From Thermovibrio ammonificans HB-1 (GTDB lineage: Bacteria > Aquificota > Aquificia > Desulfurobacteriales > Desulfurobacteriaceae), in assembly GCF_000185805.1 (NCBI RefSeq), contig NC_014926.1, positions 1,072,418 to 1,136,417 on the forward strand: a DNA stretch of 64,000 bases. The letters are read 5' to 3'. The stretch's first letter is position 1. Every line of letters begins with the position of its first letter. This document shows, one piece after another, positions 1 to 8,566 of the stretch. The position numbers and the translations under genes were made by a program. The notes beneath the pieces were generated by a model. It did not search any database, had not been told where the DNA came from, and saw nothing but the letters and a program-made list of their open reading frames with translations.

Positions 1-1
1 G

Positions 2-856
2 GGCGATAGGCTCGTCATCCAGAAAGTTGCTCCGGATGAGATAGTAGAAAAAGTCAGCGTAATGGGATACGTAAACAGGCCCGGCGTCTTCAAGATTAAC
101 GATAAAACAACCCTTTACGACGTTCTCAAAGCGGCAGGCGGCTTCAGGCCCGATGCCTTCCCCCAAGGAATTATCATCCTGAGAGAGTCTGTAAGAAAAA
201 TGCAGGAAGAGAGACTCCAGAAGGCCATAGCCCTCATGAAACAGCAGCTTGAGAAAGAAGAAGCAGGGGTAATGCAGTCAGACTTAACAGCTGAAGAGCT
301 TCGCGCCCGCCAGGCCGCATTTGAGGCTAAGAGGAAACTCCTGGCAGAACTCGAGAAAGTTCAGGTAACGGGAAGGATTTCGGGCATAAAGGTCCCCTTC
401 GACCTTGAAAAGCTGAAAAACTCACCCTACAACATCCTCCTTGAAGACGGAGACAGGATAATAGTTCCCAAAAGACCCCAAAGCGTGCTGATATTTGGAG
501 AGGTCTACAACCCGTCGGCGTTCGTATACAAGAAAGGCATAACGGTAAGAGACTGCATAGCACTTGCCGGAGGCTTAACAAGGGATGCAGATAAAGAGAA
601 CATATTCGTAATAAAGGCAGACGGAACCACGGTTTCCTCAAATGAGGGCAGCAGCCTCATCTCCTGGGACGGAGTTAGAAAGCGGTTCATCTGGGGCGGT
701 AGCAGCTCCATACTCGACTATAAACTGCAACCGGGAGATGCGGTTATAGTACCCACAAAAATCCACGTTCCGATTATGTGGAGGCCCCTCATAAGGGATG
801 TTGTGCAGATAATCTACCAGTCCGCACTTACCGTTTACACAATTTCAAAGCTGTGA
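2..856 (+). CDS. SLBB-domain polysaccharide export protein, 5' end missing
   Basis: The frame is open from base 2, so the start lies outside the window; the first ATG at 62 is internal (it sits in VSVMGYVNRPGVF, the typical beginning of an SLBB repeat). At least two SLBB-type beta-grasp repeats are visible (around MGYVNRPGVF and IFGEVYNPSAFVY), separated by a charged coiled-coil stretch rich in Lys/Glu. The last 25 residues (WRPLIRDVVQ onward) are hydrophobic and could be a C-terminal membrane helix as in Wza. The family forms outer-membrane or periplasmic channels for capsule and exopolysaccharide. The two following genes fit a gfc/yjb-like locus. Family call is firm; substrate unknown. Confidence 0.85.
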   Translation, partial: GDRLVIQKVAPDEIVEKVSVMGYVNRPGVFKINDKTTLYDVLKAAGGFRPDAFPQGIIILRESVRKMQEERLQKAIALMKQQLEKEEAGVMQSDLTAEELRARQAAFEAKRKLLAELEKVQVTGRISGIKVPFDLEKLKNSPYNILLEDGDRIIVPKRPQSVLIFGEVYNPSAFVYKKGITVRDCIALAGGLTRDADKENIFVIKADGTTVSSNEGSSLISWDGVRKRFIWGGSSSILDYKLQPGDAVIVPTKIHVPIMWRPLIRDVVQIIYQSALTVYTISKL

Positions 857-904
857 TAGGATTTTTGTATATATTTAAGGATGAACACCCTTAAGGAGGG
901 GACT

Positions 905-1240
905 ATGAAGAAATTTCTCGGTATCGTAACAGCACTCATGCTCATGACAACACCTGCCTTTGCAGCAGCCGAAGCCGGAGCAGCAGGTGCAGGCGGTGCC
1001 GGTGGTGCAAGCGCCGGAGCAGCAGGTGCAGCAGGCGCAGCAGCCGGTGCCGGAGCAGGTGTAGGAGCAGGTGCTGCTGCAACCGGAGCCGCAGTAGGAG
1101 CGGCAGCTGCAGGAGCCGCAGCTGCAACATCTGCAGCAATCGCTGCAGGAGCCGTAGTTGCAGCATCCGTTGTTTCTGCTACAGCAGCGGCCGGAAGCGA
1201 CACAACACCTGCACACATCGCAGTTGTAGCTCACCACTAA
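905..1240 (+). CDS. Small secreted Gly/Ala-rich protein (YjbE/GfcA-like)
   Basis: 111 residues: a clear signal peptide (MKKFLGIVTALMLMTTPAFA) followed by about 75 residues made almost only of Gly and Ala with a few Ser, Thr and Val, ending in a His-containing tail (AVVAHH). The ATG at 905 is chosen over the ATG at 881 because AAGGAGGGG lies just upstream and the signal peptide then starts correctly. Its place between an SLBB export protein and a YjbH-like protein matches YjbE/GfcA, the tiny Gly/Ala/Ser/Thr-rich first protein of the E. coli yjb and gfc operons. Homology cannot be judged from such low-complexity sequence, so the link rests on size, composition and context. Long Cys-rich frames on the other strand are artefacts of its GCA/GGA repeats. 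Confidence 0.75.
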   Translation: MKKFLGIVTALMLMTTPAFAAAEAGAAGAGGAGGASAGAAGAAGAAAGAGAGVGAGAAATGAAVGAAAAGAAAATSAAIAAGAVVAASVVSATAAAGSDTTPAHIAVVAHH

Positions 1241-1251
1241 CAACAACTCCC

Positions 1252-1270
1252 GCCGGGCTCTGTGCCCGGC
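1252..1270 (+). promoter_or_regulatory. Intercistronic GC hairpin upstream of the yjbH-like gene
   Basis: Perfect 7-bp stem GCCGGGC/GCCCGGC (1252-1258 with 1264-1270) and a 5-base loop. No T-tract follows, and the next start codon is 20 bases downstream. It may be a weak terminator or a 3' stabiliser that lets the small secreted protein be made in excess over the downstream protein. Confidence 0.6.
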
Positions 1271-1290
1271 ATACAGGGTAAAAAGGGGTG

Positions 1291-3267
1291 ATGAAAAAAC
1301 TCACAAAGATTCGGGGTTTTGTTTTATTAACTACGCTTTTTGTAACCCTCTCAACAACAAAAAGAGAAGCCCTTGGATACGACATACTCTCAAACTTCGG
1401 TAGAACGGGCCTACTTGAGATACCGACAGCCTACGTAATACAGGACGGACACCTGGCCTTCGGAACCTCTTACGTTTACCCCTACCTCAGGTTCTACGGA
1501 AACGTAGGCTTCTTCCCCGGCCTTGAGCTGGGAGGAGACATAACCGAAATCAGAGATGTAGTTGTAAAGGGAGGCATTTGGACAGGATACGGCTTTTATA
1601 AAGACAAAGCCTTCTTTGCAAAATACCAGATACTACCGGAAACAGAAAAATTTCCTGCAATAGCCGTAGGGTGGGACGACTTTCACGGAACCAAACTATT
1701 TGAATCAAAGTACTTCGTCATCTCAAAGTACATAGACACCGGAATTCCCCAAAACGTAACAATCGGCTATTCTACGGGAGTTTTAAAAGGCCCCCTCTTC
1801 GGTTCTGAAATACTGCTACATCCGAAATTCTCGTTCATAACCGAATACGCCCCGATAAAGAAAAGTAAATACTTCGGCTTAGAAGACAAAAAAATCAGGA
1901 GCAAGTGGAACTTCGGGTTAAAGTGGCAACCCCTCTCCTGGGCCCAGTTTGTCCTCTCCTATCAGAGGGGAAAGGAGATAGGCTTAAACGTTAACGTTAA
2001 CATGCCGATGGGCAAACCTTGGCTGCCCCACAAACCGAGGTATTTCGTTCTAACAAAAAGAGACGTTTACCTGATAAAACACAACAAACAGACGGCGTTT
2101 TTTGAGTCCGCCCTCAAAAGGCTCGACTTCGAGTACCCTGCTGTTTACGTAAAAGGTAATACCCTCTACATAGAGTACTCGAATAAAGGGTACTTTTACG
2201 AATCTGTTGCCCTTAGAAAGGCCCTTTCAATATTCAGAGTTGTTTACTTCCCGAACGTAAAGAAGGTTGTTATAGTCTTAAAGGAGAAGAACATACCTGT
2301 TACGGAGATTGAACTCCCGGGCTACCTCATAAACGCCTACCTAAAAGGGCAGATAACTTATAAGGAGCTGCTAAACAGAGCCGGATATACAATTGCTCCG
2401 AACTACAAGCCCAAAATAGACCTCAAGCTCTCCAATCCCCAGATAACCGGAGCGATAAAGCTAAGGACCTTCCTCAACGACCCTTCGGGAGCACTTAAGT
2501 ACAAATTGAGCTACGACGTAGGAGTCAGGGAGTACTTCTTGAACAACTTCATATTCGACGCAAAAGTGATACTTCCCATAAAGAACAACATCTACAGCGT
2601 AGTTCCTCCCCTGATGAAGCACCCCGTAAGGAGTGACATAGATAAGTACTTGAACAACAAACACCCGGATATTCCGACCCTTGCCGTAAGTTACGTATCG
2701 CCGATTGCCAAAGGAACGTTTGTAGGAGTGTCTGCCGGGTATAACGAACTCATGTTTGCAGGAGTAGGAGGAGACGTTATCCACTTTTTCGGTGACGGCA
2801 GGTTTGCGGCAGGCTTCGGCGGCGACTGGGTAAGGAAGAGGGATTCGGAGCACCCCTTAAGGCTGAAGAACTACGGGTTCCATGACCTCTACGTCAGTGC
2901 CCATTACGTTACCACTTACCCAGAACTTCACTTCACCGTTAAGGCAGGCAGGTTCCTTGCAGGCGACAAAGGGGTAAGGTTCGAAGTATCAAGGGTCGTT
3001 AAAGGGTTCGAGGTAGGATTCTGGTACACCTACTCCGACACTTCCGACTTTACCGGAGCAAACAAAAACTACCACGATAAGGGCGTTTTCGTAGCGGTTC
3101 CCCTGAGGATGTTCAAGTGGAGAGACACAAAACAGGTTGGTTACTACTCGATTTCTCCGTGGACAAGGGACGTGGGCCAGCTGGCCGGAAGGCCGCTCGA
3201 TGTTTACAGGCTCTTAATGGATAAGATGCCCTTTTATCTGAAGGACAAAGCCGGGGCCAGCGAGTAG
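1291..3267 (+). CDS. YjbH-domain exopolysaccharide-locus outer membrane protein
   Basis: 658 residues with an N-terminal signal segment (hydrophobic residues about 10-22) and a body rich in alternating beta-strand patterns and aromatic residues. The opening after the signal, ILSNFGRTGLLEIPTAYVIQDGHLAFG, is the hallmark start of the YjbH family (the GTGLLxxPTA motif). YjbH/GfcD proteins are large outer-membrane beta-barrels in exopolysaccharide and group 4 capsule operons. Length is close to that of E. coli YjbH (about 700). The start is uncertain: a GTG at 1288 directly precedes the ATG at 1291, and the AAGGGGTG stretch overlaps both. Partners YjbF and YjbG are not visible here and may lie upstream. 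Confidence 0.82.
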   Translation: MKKLTKIRGFVLLTTLFVTLSTTKREALGYDILSNFGRTGLLEIPTAYVIQDGHLAFGTSYVYPYLRFYGNVGFFPGLELGGDITEIRDVVVKGGIWTGYGFYKDKAFFAKYQILPETEKFPAIAVGWDDFHGTKLFESKYFVISKYIDTGIPQNVTIGYSTGVLKGPLFGSEILLHPKFSFITEYAPIKKSKYFGLEDKKIRSKWNFGLKWQPLSWAQFVLSYQRGKEIGLNVNVNMPMGKPWLPHKPRYFVLTKRDVYLIKHNKQTAFFESALKRLDFEYPAVYVKGNTLYIEYSNKGYFYESVALRKALSIFRVVYFPNVKKVVIVLKEKNIPVTEIELPGYLINAYLKGQITYKELLNRAGYTIAPNYKPKIDLKLSNPQITGAIKLRTFLNDPSGALKYKLSYDVGVREYFLNNFIFDAKVILPIKNNIYSVVPPLMKHPVRSDIDKYLNNKHPDIPTLAVSYVSPIAKGTFVGVSAGYNELMFAGVGGDVIHFFGDGRFAAGFGGDWVRKRDSEHPLRLKNYGFHDLYVSAHYVTTYPELHFTVKAGRFLAGDKGVRFEVSRVVKGFEVGFWYTYSDTSDFTGANKNYHDKGVFVAVPLRMFKWRDTKQVGYYSISPWTRDVGQLAGRPLDVYRLLMDKMPFYLKDKAGASE

Positions 3268-3271
3268 GTTG

Positions 3272-3277
3272 TATAAT
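3272..3277 (+). promoter_or_regulatory. Candidate -10 box for a leaderless murJ transcript
   Basis: A perfect TATAAT lies between the yjbH stop codon and the murJ ATG at 3285. The 7 bases between them (TGGCCCC) put the expected transcription start at the A of ATG, and there is no Shine-Dalgarno sequence. No -35 box is visible at 16-18 bases upstream. Confidence 0.5.
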
Positions 3278-3284
3278 TGGCCCC

Positions 3285-4793
3285 ATGACAAGGTCCGTAA
3301 TACGAAGTGCAGCTGTTGTTTCCGCCTCCATACTCTCAAGTAGAGTTCTCGGTCTGCTAAGAGACGTTGTTATAGCCTCCACATTCGGAGCTTCAACCCT
3401 CAGCGACACCTTCTTTGTAGCTTTCAGAATCCCCAACTTACTCAGGCGGATATTCGCAGAAGGGGCCTTCAGTTCCGTTTTCGTCCCGGCCTTCACTAAG
3501 GAGCTTCAGCTCTCAAGGGAAAGGGCCCTCCAGTTTGCCTCAAGGGTCTTAGGCACGCTGCTCATCCTCCTTACGGCTACGGTAGTGGCAGGAGAGCTCC
3601 TTGCCCCCCTCATCGTAAAGGCAGTAGCACCGGGGTTTTCGGGGGAGAGCTTCCGCCACGCCGTGAAACTACTAAGAGAGATGTTCCCCTACATAGCTCT
3701 CATCAGCCTCACTGCTTTCTACGGCGGAGTTCTCAACAGCCTTAACCACTTTTTCGCCCCATCCTTCTCAACAACCCTCTTCAACCTGGCACTGATAGTC
3801 AGCGCCCTAACACTCGGCAAGTGGCTTTCGGTAGAGGCTTTAGCCGTAGGGGTTATAGCGGGCGGAATTCTCCAACTGCTTCTCGTTACGGCCTTTGCCA
3901 AGAGAGAGGGAGCACTGGTAAGGCCGACATTTCGGCTAACGCCGAAGGTCAAGGAAACCATCAAGAACATGATTCCGGGCCTTTTCAGCTTTGCCGTTAG
4001 ACAGATATCTATGCTGATAGACACGGTAATGGCCTCCTTCCTTGCGGCGGGAGCAATCTCCTACCTTTACTACGCCAACAGGTTCGTTCAACTGCCGCTG
4101 GGAATGTTCGCAATAGGGCTATCCCAGGTACTCCTTCCCCGCTTCTCAAGGAGGAGCGGAGCCGGACTGAAAGAGGAGATAGAAATCGGCATCAGGCTCT
4201 GCAGCGCCCTCATAATTCCGGCGGCCGTAGGCCTCACACTTTTTGGAATGCCGATAATAGACCTCATCTTTAACCACGGAGCCTTCAGCGATAAAGCCCT
4301 GAAGTACACCTACTACACGCTAATAGGCTACAGTGTGGGTCTTTTCTTCTTCTCACTCGAAAAAATAGTAACCAACGCCTACTACTCCCTTGAGGAGTTC
4401 TCGCTTCCCGTGAAAATATCGGCCCTTACCCTGGGGTTCAACGGGCTGTTCAACCTCGTTTTCTGCTTTCTCCTCAACTTAGGGACTATGGGGCTGGCCC
4501 TCGGAACGAGCCTAACATCCCTGATAAACCTCACCCTCCTCATCAGATTCCTGAAAAGGCGCTTCTCGATAGAAATCCTCAACGAAACGGTAAAAGCCGG
4601 AGCCAAGTACACCTTACTCTCGCTACCCGTAGGGGTAATTGCGGCGGCGGGCAGCAAGCTTTACAGAGTGAACATGCCGACGGCGGAAAAACTCCTTATT
4701 GTAGGAATCACCGTTACCGCCGCAGCAACAGTTTACGCCGTTACCCTTTACATCACAAAAGACCCAATAATACAGTCGCTGAAGGAGGGTTAA
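3285..4793 (+). CDS. murJ: Lipid II flippase MurJ
   Basis: 502-residue polytopic membrane protein with about 14 hydrophobic segments, the normal MurJ size. The N-terminus (SSRVLGLLRDVVIASTFGAS, then DTFFVAFRIPNLLRRIFAEGAFS) is the conserved MurJ/MviN signature, including the Arg residues of the central cavity. It flips lipid-linked peptidoglycan precursor across the inner membrane. It is the first gene of a tight co-directional run (lgt starts at the next base after its stop). The start has no Shine-Dalgarno, in line with the leaderless promoter just upstream. Confidence 0.95.
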   Translation: MTRSVIRSAAVVSASILSSRVLGLLRDVVIASTFGASTLSDTFFVAFRIPNLLRRIFAEGAFSSVFVPAFTKELQLSRERALQFASRVLGTLLILLTATVVAGELLAPLIVKAVAPGFSGESFRHAVKLLREMFPYIALISLTAFYGGVLNSLNHFFAPSFSTTLFNLALIVSALTLGKWLSVEALAVGVIAGGILQLLLVTAFAKREGALVRPTFRLTPKVKETIKNMIPGLFSFAVRQISMLIDTVMASFLAAGAISYLYYANRFVQLPLGMFAIGLSQVLLPRFSRRSGAGLKEEIEIGIRLCSALIIPAAVGLTLFGMPIIDLIFNHGAFSDKALKYTYYTLIGYSVGLFFFSLEKIVTNAYYSLEEFSLPVKISALTLGFNGLFNLVFCFLLNLGTMGLALGTSLTSLINLTLLIRFLKRRFSIEILNETVKAGAKYTLLSLPVGVIAAAGSKLYRVNMPTAEKLLIVGITVTAAATVYAVTLYITKDPIIQSLKEG

Positions 4794-5552
4794 ATGCACC
4801 CGATACTCTTTAAGCTCGGCCCCATAACCATTTACACCTACGGAGTTATGGTTGCCCTCGGCATCTTCTTCGGCTCAATGATTCTGGTCCGCCTTGCGGA
4901 GAGGGAAGGGATAAAGAGGGAAGACGTTGTAGACGTGGCCTTCTGGAGTGTAGTTGCAGGATTTGTAGGGGCAAGGCTCTTCTTCTTCCTATACAACCCC
5001 CAGTACGCCCACCCGTGGTACACGGTGCTCTTCTTCTGGCAGGGAGGACTCGTTTGGTACGGCGGAGTCCTGTTCGGCGGTGCGGTTGCGGCCTACCTAA
5101 TCTGGAAGAGGAGGATTCCCGTTTGGAAGTTTGCAGACATTGTATCGATAGCCCTGTCTGTAGGCCTGGGGTTCGGAAGAATAGGGTGCACAATGGCGGG
5201 ATGCTGCTACGGTAAAGTGTGCCACGCACCTTTTGCCATAGTGTTTACAAATCCCCACAGTGCGGCCCCTCTAAACGTTCCCCTCTACCCGACCCAGCCC
5301 ATCTCCTCGGCCGCAAACTTCCTTATAGCGGCAATCTTGTACCTGCTCTACAGGAGGAGGAAGGCCCCCGGAGAGGTCTTCGGGTTCTACCTGATTCTCT
5401 ACGGAATCTTCAGGTTCCTCATAGAGTTCTGGAGGGCCACACCGAAGGAAATCTTTGGAGCCCTTAGCAATAACCAGGTTATAAGTATTATAATGGTGGC
5501 TGCAGGAATCTTTATCGTCTGGTACCGGAGAAAATCACAGGAGGCTGATTGA
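4794..5552 (+). CDS. lgt: Prolipoprotein diacylglyceryl transferase
   Basis: 252 residues with about seven membrane segments. The Lgt signature is present (LGRIGCTMAGCCYG, around residues 128-142) together with the N-terminal YTYGVMVALG and the QGGLVWYGGVL block. It transfers diacylglycerol from phosphatidylglycerol to the lipobox Cys of preprolipoproteins in the inner membrane. The start follows the murJ stop codon directly, with GAAGGAGGG in the murJ end as ribosome site. The gene ends in a TGATG overlap with ilvE. Confidence 0.96.
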   Translation: MHPILFKLGPITIYTYGVMVALGIFFGSMILVRLAEREGIKREDVVDVAFWSVVAGFVGARLFFFLYNPQYAHPWYTVLFFWQGGLVWYGGVLFGGAVAAYLIWKRRIPVWKFADIVSIALSVGLGFGRIGCTMAGCCYGKVCHAPFAIVFTNPHSAAPLNVPLYPTQPISSAANFLIAAILYLLYRRRKAPGEVFGFYLILYGIFRFLIEFWRATPKEIFGALSNNQVISIIMVAAGIFIVWYRRKSQEAD

Positions 5553-6466
5553 TGGGAAGGTTTGCTTACTTTGAGGGCAAGTTCGTCCCGGTAGAGGAGG
5601 CAAACATAAACATCCAGACCAACTCCTTCCACTACGGAACCGCAGTTTTTGAAGGTATAAGGGCCTACTGGAACGAAGAGAAAAAGCAGCTCTTCGGACT
5701 CTTTGTTAAGGAACACTACGAAAGGATGCTTGCAAACTGCAAGATACTGAACTTAAAAGTTGAGAAAAGCGCCCAGGAGCTTACCGAGATTACCGTAGAG
5801 CTACTACGCCGCTGCGGCCACAGGGAAGACACCTACATCAGGCCGATAGCCTACTTTGCAGACCTGAAAATCTCTCCGAAGCTCATCGGTTACAAAACAG
5901 AGCTGGCAATATACACCGTTCCCTTAGGAGACTACCTGGACCTTTCAAGGGGCTTAAAGGCCAAAACTGCATCGTGGCACAGGATAAACGACACCATGAT
6001 TCCGGCCCGCTGTAAAGTTGCCGGAGCATACGTAAACAGTGCCTTTGCAAAAACGGAGGCCCTCCTAAACGGCTACGACGAGGCGATAATGCTCAACCCC
6101 GACGGAACGGTTGCCGAAGGTAGCGGAGAAAACGTCTTTATAGTGAGAAACGGCAAACTCATAACCACCCCTTCGGCCTCGAACATACTGGAAGGGATAA
6201 CGAGGAATGCCGTTATCCACCTTGCAAGGGAAGAGCTCGGAATAGAGGTTGAAGAGCGGCCGATTTTAAGAAGTGAACTCTACGTTGCAGACGAGGTCTT
6301 CTACACCGGAACGGCAGCACAGGTTGCCCCCGTGGTGCAGGTTGACCACGTTGTAATAGGAAACGGCGAGGTAGGGCCGGTAACAAAGAGGCTACAGGAA
6401 ATCTACTTCTCGATAGTAAAGGGCAACAACCCCAAATATGAACACTGGTTAACTCCGGTTTACTAA
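5552..6466 (+). CDS. ilvE: Branched-chain amino acid aminotransferase
   Basis: 304 residues, class IV PLP-dependent aminotransferase, the usual IlvE length. Visible blocks are FHYGTAVFEGIRAYW, the PLP-lysine region RCKVAGAYVNS (Lys about 155), the phosphate-cup stretch EGSGENVFIV and GITRNAVI. It catalyses the last step of valine, leucine and isoleucine synthesis. The ATG overlaps the lgt TGA; a TTG one codon upstream is less likely. Confidence 0.93.
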   Translation: MGRFAYFEGKFVPVEEANINIQTNSFHYGTAVFEGIRAYWNEEKKQLFGLFVKEHYERMLANCKILNLKVEKSAQELTEITVELLRRCGHREDTYIRPIAYFADLKISPKLIGYKTELAIYTVPLGDYLDLSRGLKAKTASWHRINDTMIPARCKVAGAYVNSAFAKTEALLNGYDEAIMLNPDGTVAEGSGENVFIVRNGKLITTPSASNILEGITRNAVIHLAREELGIEVEERPILRSELYVADEVFYTGTAAQVAPVVQVDHVVIGNGEVGPVTKRLQEIYFSIVKGNNPKYEHWLTPVY

Positions 6467-6474
6467 GGTCGGCG

Positions 6475-7899
6475 TTGAAAGTTGAAGTATCGGTTCCCGA
6501 GGGGAAAAGCCTCTACCAAGTTCTGCGGGAAGAGGGGCTAATAAAGTCGGCCTACTGCGGAGGTAGGGGCATTTGCGGCAAGTGCAGGGTAAGGCTCGGA
6601 GGGAAAGAGGAGCTCGCCTGCCTTGTTTTCGGTCCCTTTGAAGGCGAGGTAGAGATAGAGGAGGAGCTCCTAACAGCTCCGGGGGAGAACCTCCCCCCCA
6701 TTCCGCCTACCGGGAAAAGCGGCTTTGGAGTTGCCCTCGACGTGGGAACAACGGGGGTAGAAGCGGCCCTTTTTGAGCTCTGCTCTGGCAAGTTTGTAAA
6801 GAGCGTAAAAGGGGTTAACCTCCAAGCCTCCTTCGGGGCCGACATCGTAACCAGGGTAGAGCTGGCAAGGGAGCATTACGGCAAACAGAGGGAGCTCCTT
6901 TTAAAAACCGTAGAGCTCCTCCTTAAAGAGCTTCCGGCAAAGCCAACAGAGGTGGTGGCGGTGTGCAACTCGGTTATCCACCACTTCCTGCTGGGCTTAC
7001 CGGTTTCCGGCTTTGAGCGCTACCCATTCAAGCTCTACGAGCGAGAGCCGGTAGAGACAACCGGCAGGGAGCTCGGGCTCGACGGCTTCCCCTCAACCAA
7101 GTTCATACTTCCCCCTCCCCTTGAGAGCTTCGTAGGCTCGGATTTACTTGCAAACCTACACTACCTTACAGCAGAGGGCCGCACGAACTTTACGGTTGCA
7201 GACCTCGGAACGAACGCCGAAATAGCCCGCTGGGAAAAGGGGGAGGGCGTTGCCACCTCGGTTCCGGCGGGCCCGGCTTTCGAGGGCGTAGGGCTATTTT
7301 CGGGCATGAGGGCCGTTGAAGGGGCCGTTTACAAAGTCTTCTTCGACGGAAGGAGCTTCCGTTTCCTCACAATAGGCAACAGAAAGCCCGAAGGCATCTG
7401 CGCAAGCGGCTACTTCGACCTCATCTACCTGCTCAAGAGCTTCCGAGCCCTGAACTCCGAAGGCACCTTTACGGAAGAGGCCCCGCCCCTAATAAGGGAG
7501 CGCATACGAGAAATCAACGGAGAAAAGGCCTTCCTCCTCTACAGCGACCCCGAAAGGGAAGTGGCCCTAACCCAGAGCGACATCAGGAAGTTCATGCTGG
7601 CAAAGGCGGGCGTTTACGGAGCCCTGAAAACACTAACGGAGGGAACACCTCCGAAAGAGCTCATATTCTCGGGGGCCTTCGGCAGCCACCTGAGCGAAAG
7701 GAGCGTTAAAGGAGTGAAGCTCATCCCCTCTCAGCTTCCGCCCCCCGAACCGGCAGGCAACCTTGCCCTTAAAGGTGCGGCACTTACCCTCTCAACCGGA
7801 GTGGAGCCGTTTAAGAAGCTGAAAGAGAAGCTCAGCCACGTTGAGCTTGCAGGTAACAAAACCTTCGAAAAAGCCTACGTAGAGGGACTCGAGCTGTGA
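6475..7899 (+). CDS. RACo-like 2Fe-2S/ASKHA corrinoid-activating ATPase homologue
   Basis: 474 residues starting at TTG. An N-terminal plant-type 2Fe-2S domain carries C28-x5-C34-x2-C37-x11-C49, followed from about residue 83 by an ASKHA ATPase fold (GVALDVGTTGVEAALFEL as phosphate-1 loop; later VADLGTNAEIARW and GASGYFDL-like blocks, here CASGYFDLIYLL). This matches the RACo/DUF4445 family, which uses ATP to reduce Co(II) corrinoid proteins for methyl transfer, for example in the Wood-Ljungdahl pathway. At 474 residues it is shorter than classical RACo (over 600). No corrinoid protein is in the window, so the substrate is unknown. It overlaps the next gene by GTGA. Confidence 0.8.
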   Translation: MKVEVSVPEGKSLYQVLREEGLIKSAYCGGRGICGKCRVRLGGKEELACLVFGPFEGEVEIEEELLTAPGENLPPIPPTGKSGFGVALDVGTTGVEAALFELCSGKFVKSVKGVNLQASFGADIVTRVELAREHYGKQRELLLKTVELLLKELPAKPTEVVAVCNSVIHHFLLGLPVSGFERYPFKLYEREPVETTGRELGLDGFPSTKFILPPPLESFVGSDLLANLHYLTAEGRTNFTVADLGTNAEIARWEKGEGVATSVPAGPAFEGVGLFSGMRAVEGAVYKVFFDGRSFRFLTIGNRKPEGICASGYFDLIYLLKSFRALNSEGTFTEEAPPLIRERIREINGEKAFLLYSDPEREVALTQSDIRKFMLAKAGVYGALKTLTEGTPPKELIFSGAFGSHLSERSVKGVKLIPSQLPPPEPAGNLALKGAALTLSTGVEPFKKLKEKLSHVELAGNKTFEKAYVEGLEL

Positions 7900-8150
7900 A
7901 AGAGCTGATAAAGGGGAGAAACCTCCTGTGCAGGGTAGACCCAAAAGACATCGCCTTCATAAACGCCATATTTGAGTGGTACCACGAAATAGGAACGGTA
8001 AGGACCAGAGACCCCAAAGAGGGACTCATAGAGATATGGATAGTCCCGGACTTCTACCAGGAAGCCCTAAAAGCCATAGATTACCTTAGAGGATTTGTAA
8101 AAAAACTCGAAGTCATAAAGGAAGTGGGAGACGACTGGTGGAGAGAGTAA
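7896..8150 (+). CDS. DUF4911-family small protein
   Basis: 84 residues starting at a GTG that overlaps the preceding TGA. The pattern RVDPKDIAFINAIFEWYHEIGTVRTRDPKEGLIEIWIVPDF resembles the DUF4911 family as I remember it: a small alpha/beta domain with no known function. The overlap means translational coupling to the RACo-like gene and suggests a shared role, but nothing in the sequence names one. Confidence 0.7.
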   Translation: MKELIKGRNLLCRVDPKDIAFINAIFEWYHEIGTVRTRDPKEGLIEIWIVPDFYQEALKAIDYLRGFVKKLEVIKEVGDDWWRE

Positions 8151-8161
8151 CGGAGGTAAAA

Positions 8162-8566
8162 ATGGAGCGCAGAAGGAGAGGATTCACCCTTATAGAGCTT
8201 ATGGTTGTAATCGTTATCCTCGGGCTGCTTGCGGCCCTTGTAGCTCCGAAATTCCTCAAAAGGGGAGAAGAGGCCAAAGTAACAACCACAAAGGTCCAGA
8301 TGAAAAACATAGAACAGGCGCTAAAGCTCTACAAACTCAACAACTCCCTCTACCCCACAACCGAGCAGGGACTCAAAGCGCTCGTTGAAAAACCCACAAC
8401 CCCTCCGGTTCCGAGAAACTGGAAGGGCCCCTATATGGATAAAATTCCAAAAGACGCATGGGGTAACAACTTTATCTACGTTTCAAACGGTAAACACTTT
8501 ACCCTCATCTCCCCCGGCCCCGACGGAGAAGAGGGAACATCAGACGACCTGAAGGTGAGCGACTGA
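8162..8566 (+). CDS. gspG: Type II secretion major pseudopilin
   Basis: 134 residues with a class III prepilin signal (RRRRG then FTLIELMVVIVILGLLAALVAP, Glu at mature position 5) and a typical GspG C-terminal domain (YPTTEQGLKALVEKP, WGPYMDKIPKDAWGN-like block, and the calcium-site ending SPGPDGEEGTSDD). The ATG at 8162 is chosen because CGGAGG sits 5-6 bases upstream; the upstream in-frame ATG at 8138 would put 8 extra residues before the leader. Other gsp genes are not present here. Confidence 0.92.
   Translation: MERRRRGFTLIELMVVIVILGLLAALVAPKFLKRGEEAKVTTTKVQMKNIEQALKLYKLNNSLYPTTEQGLKALVEKPTTPPVPRNWKGPYMDKIPKDAWGNNFIYVSNGKHFTLISPGPDGEEGTSDDLKVSD

Noticed and set aside
835-1246. Two or three long frames on the minus strand with many Ala or Cys
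   Set aside because: They arise from the GCA/GGA-rich repeat of the secreted protein; no ribosome sites and implausible composition.
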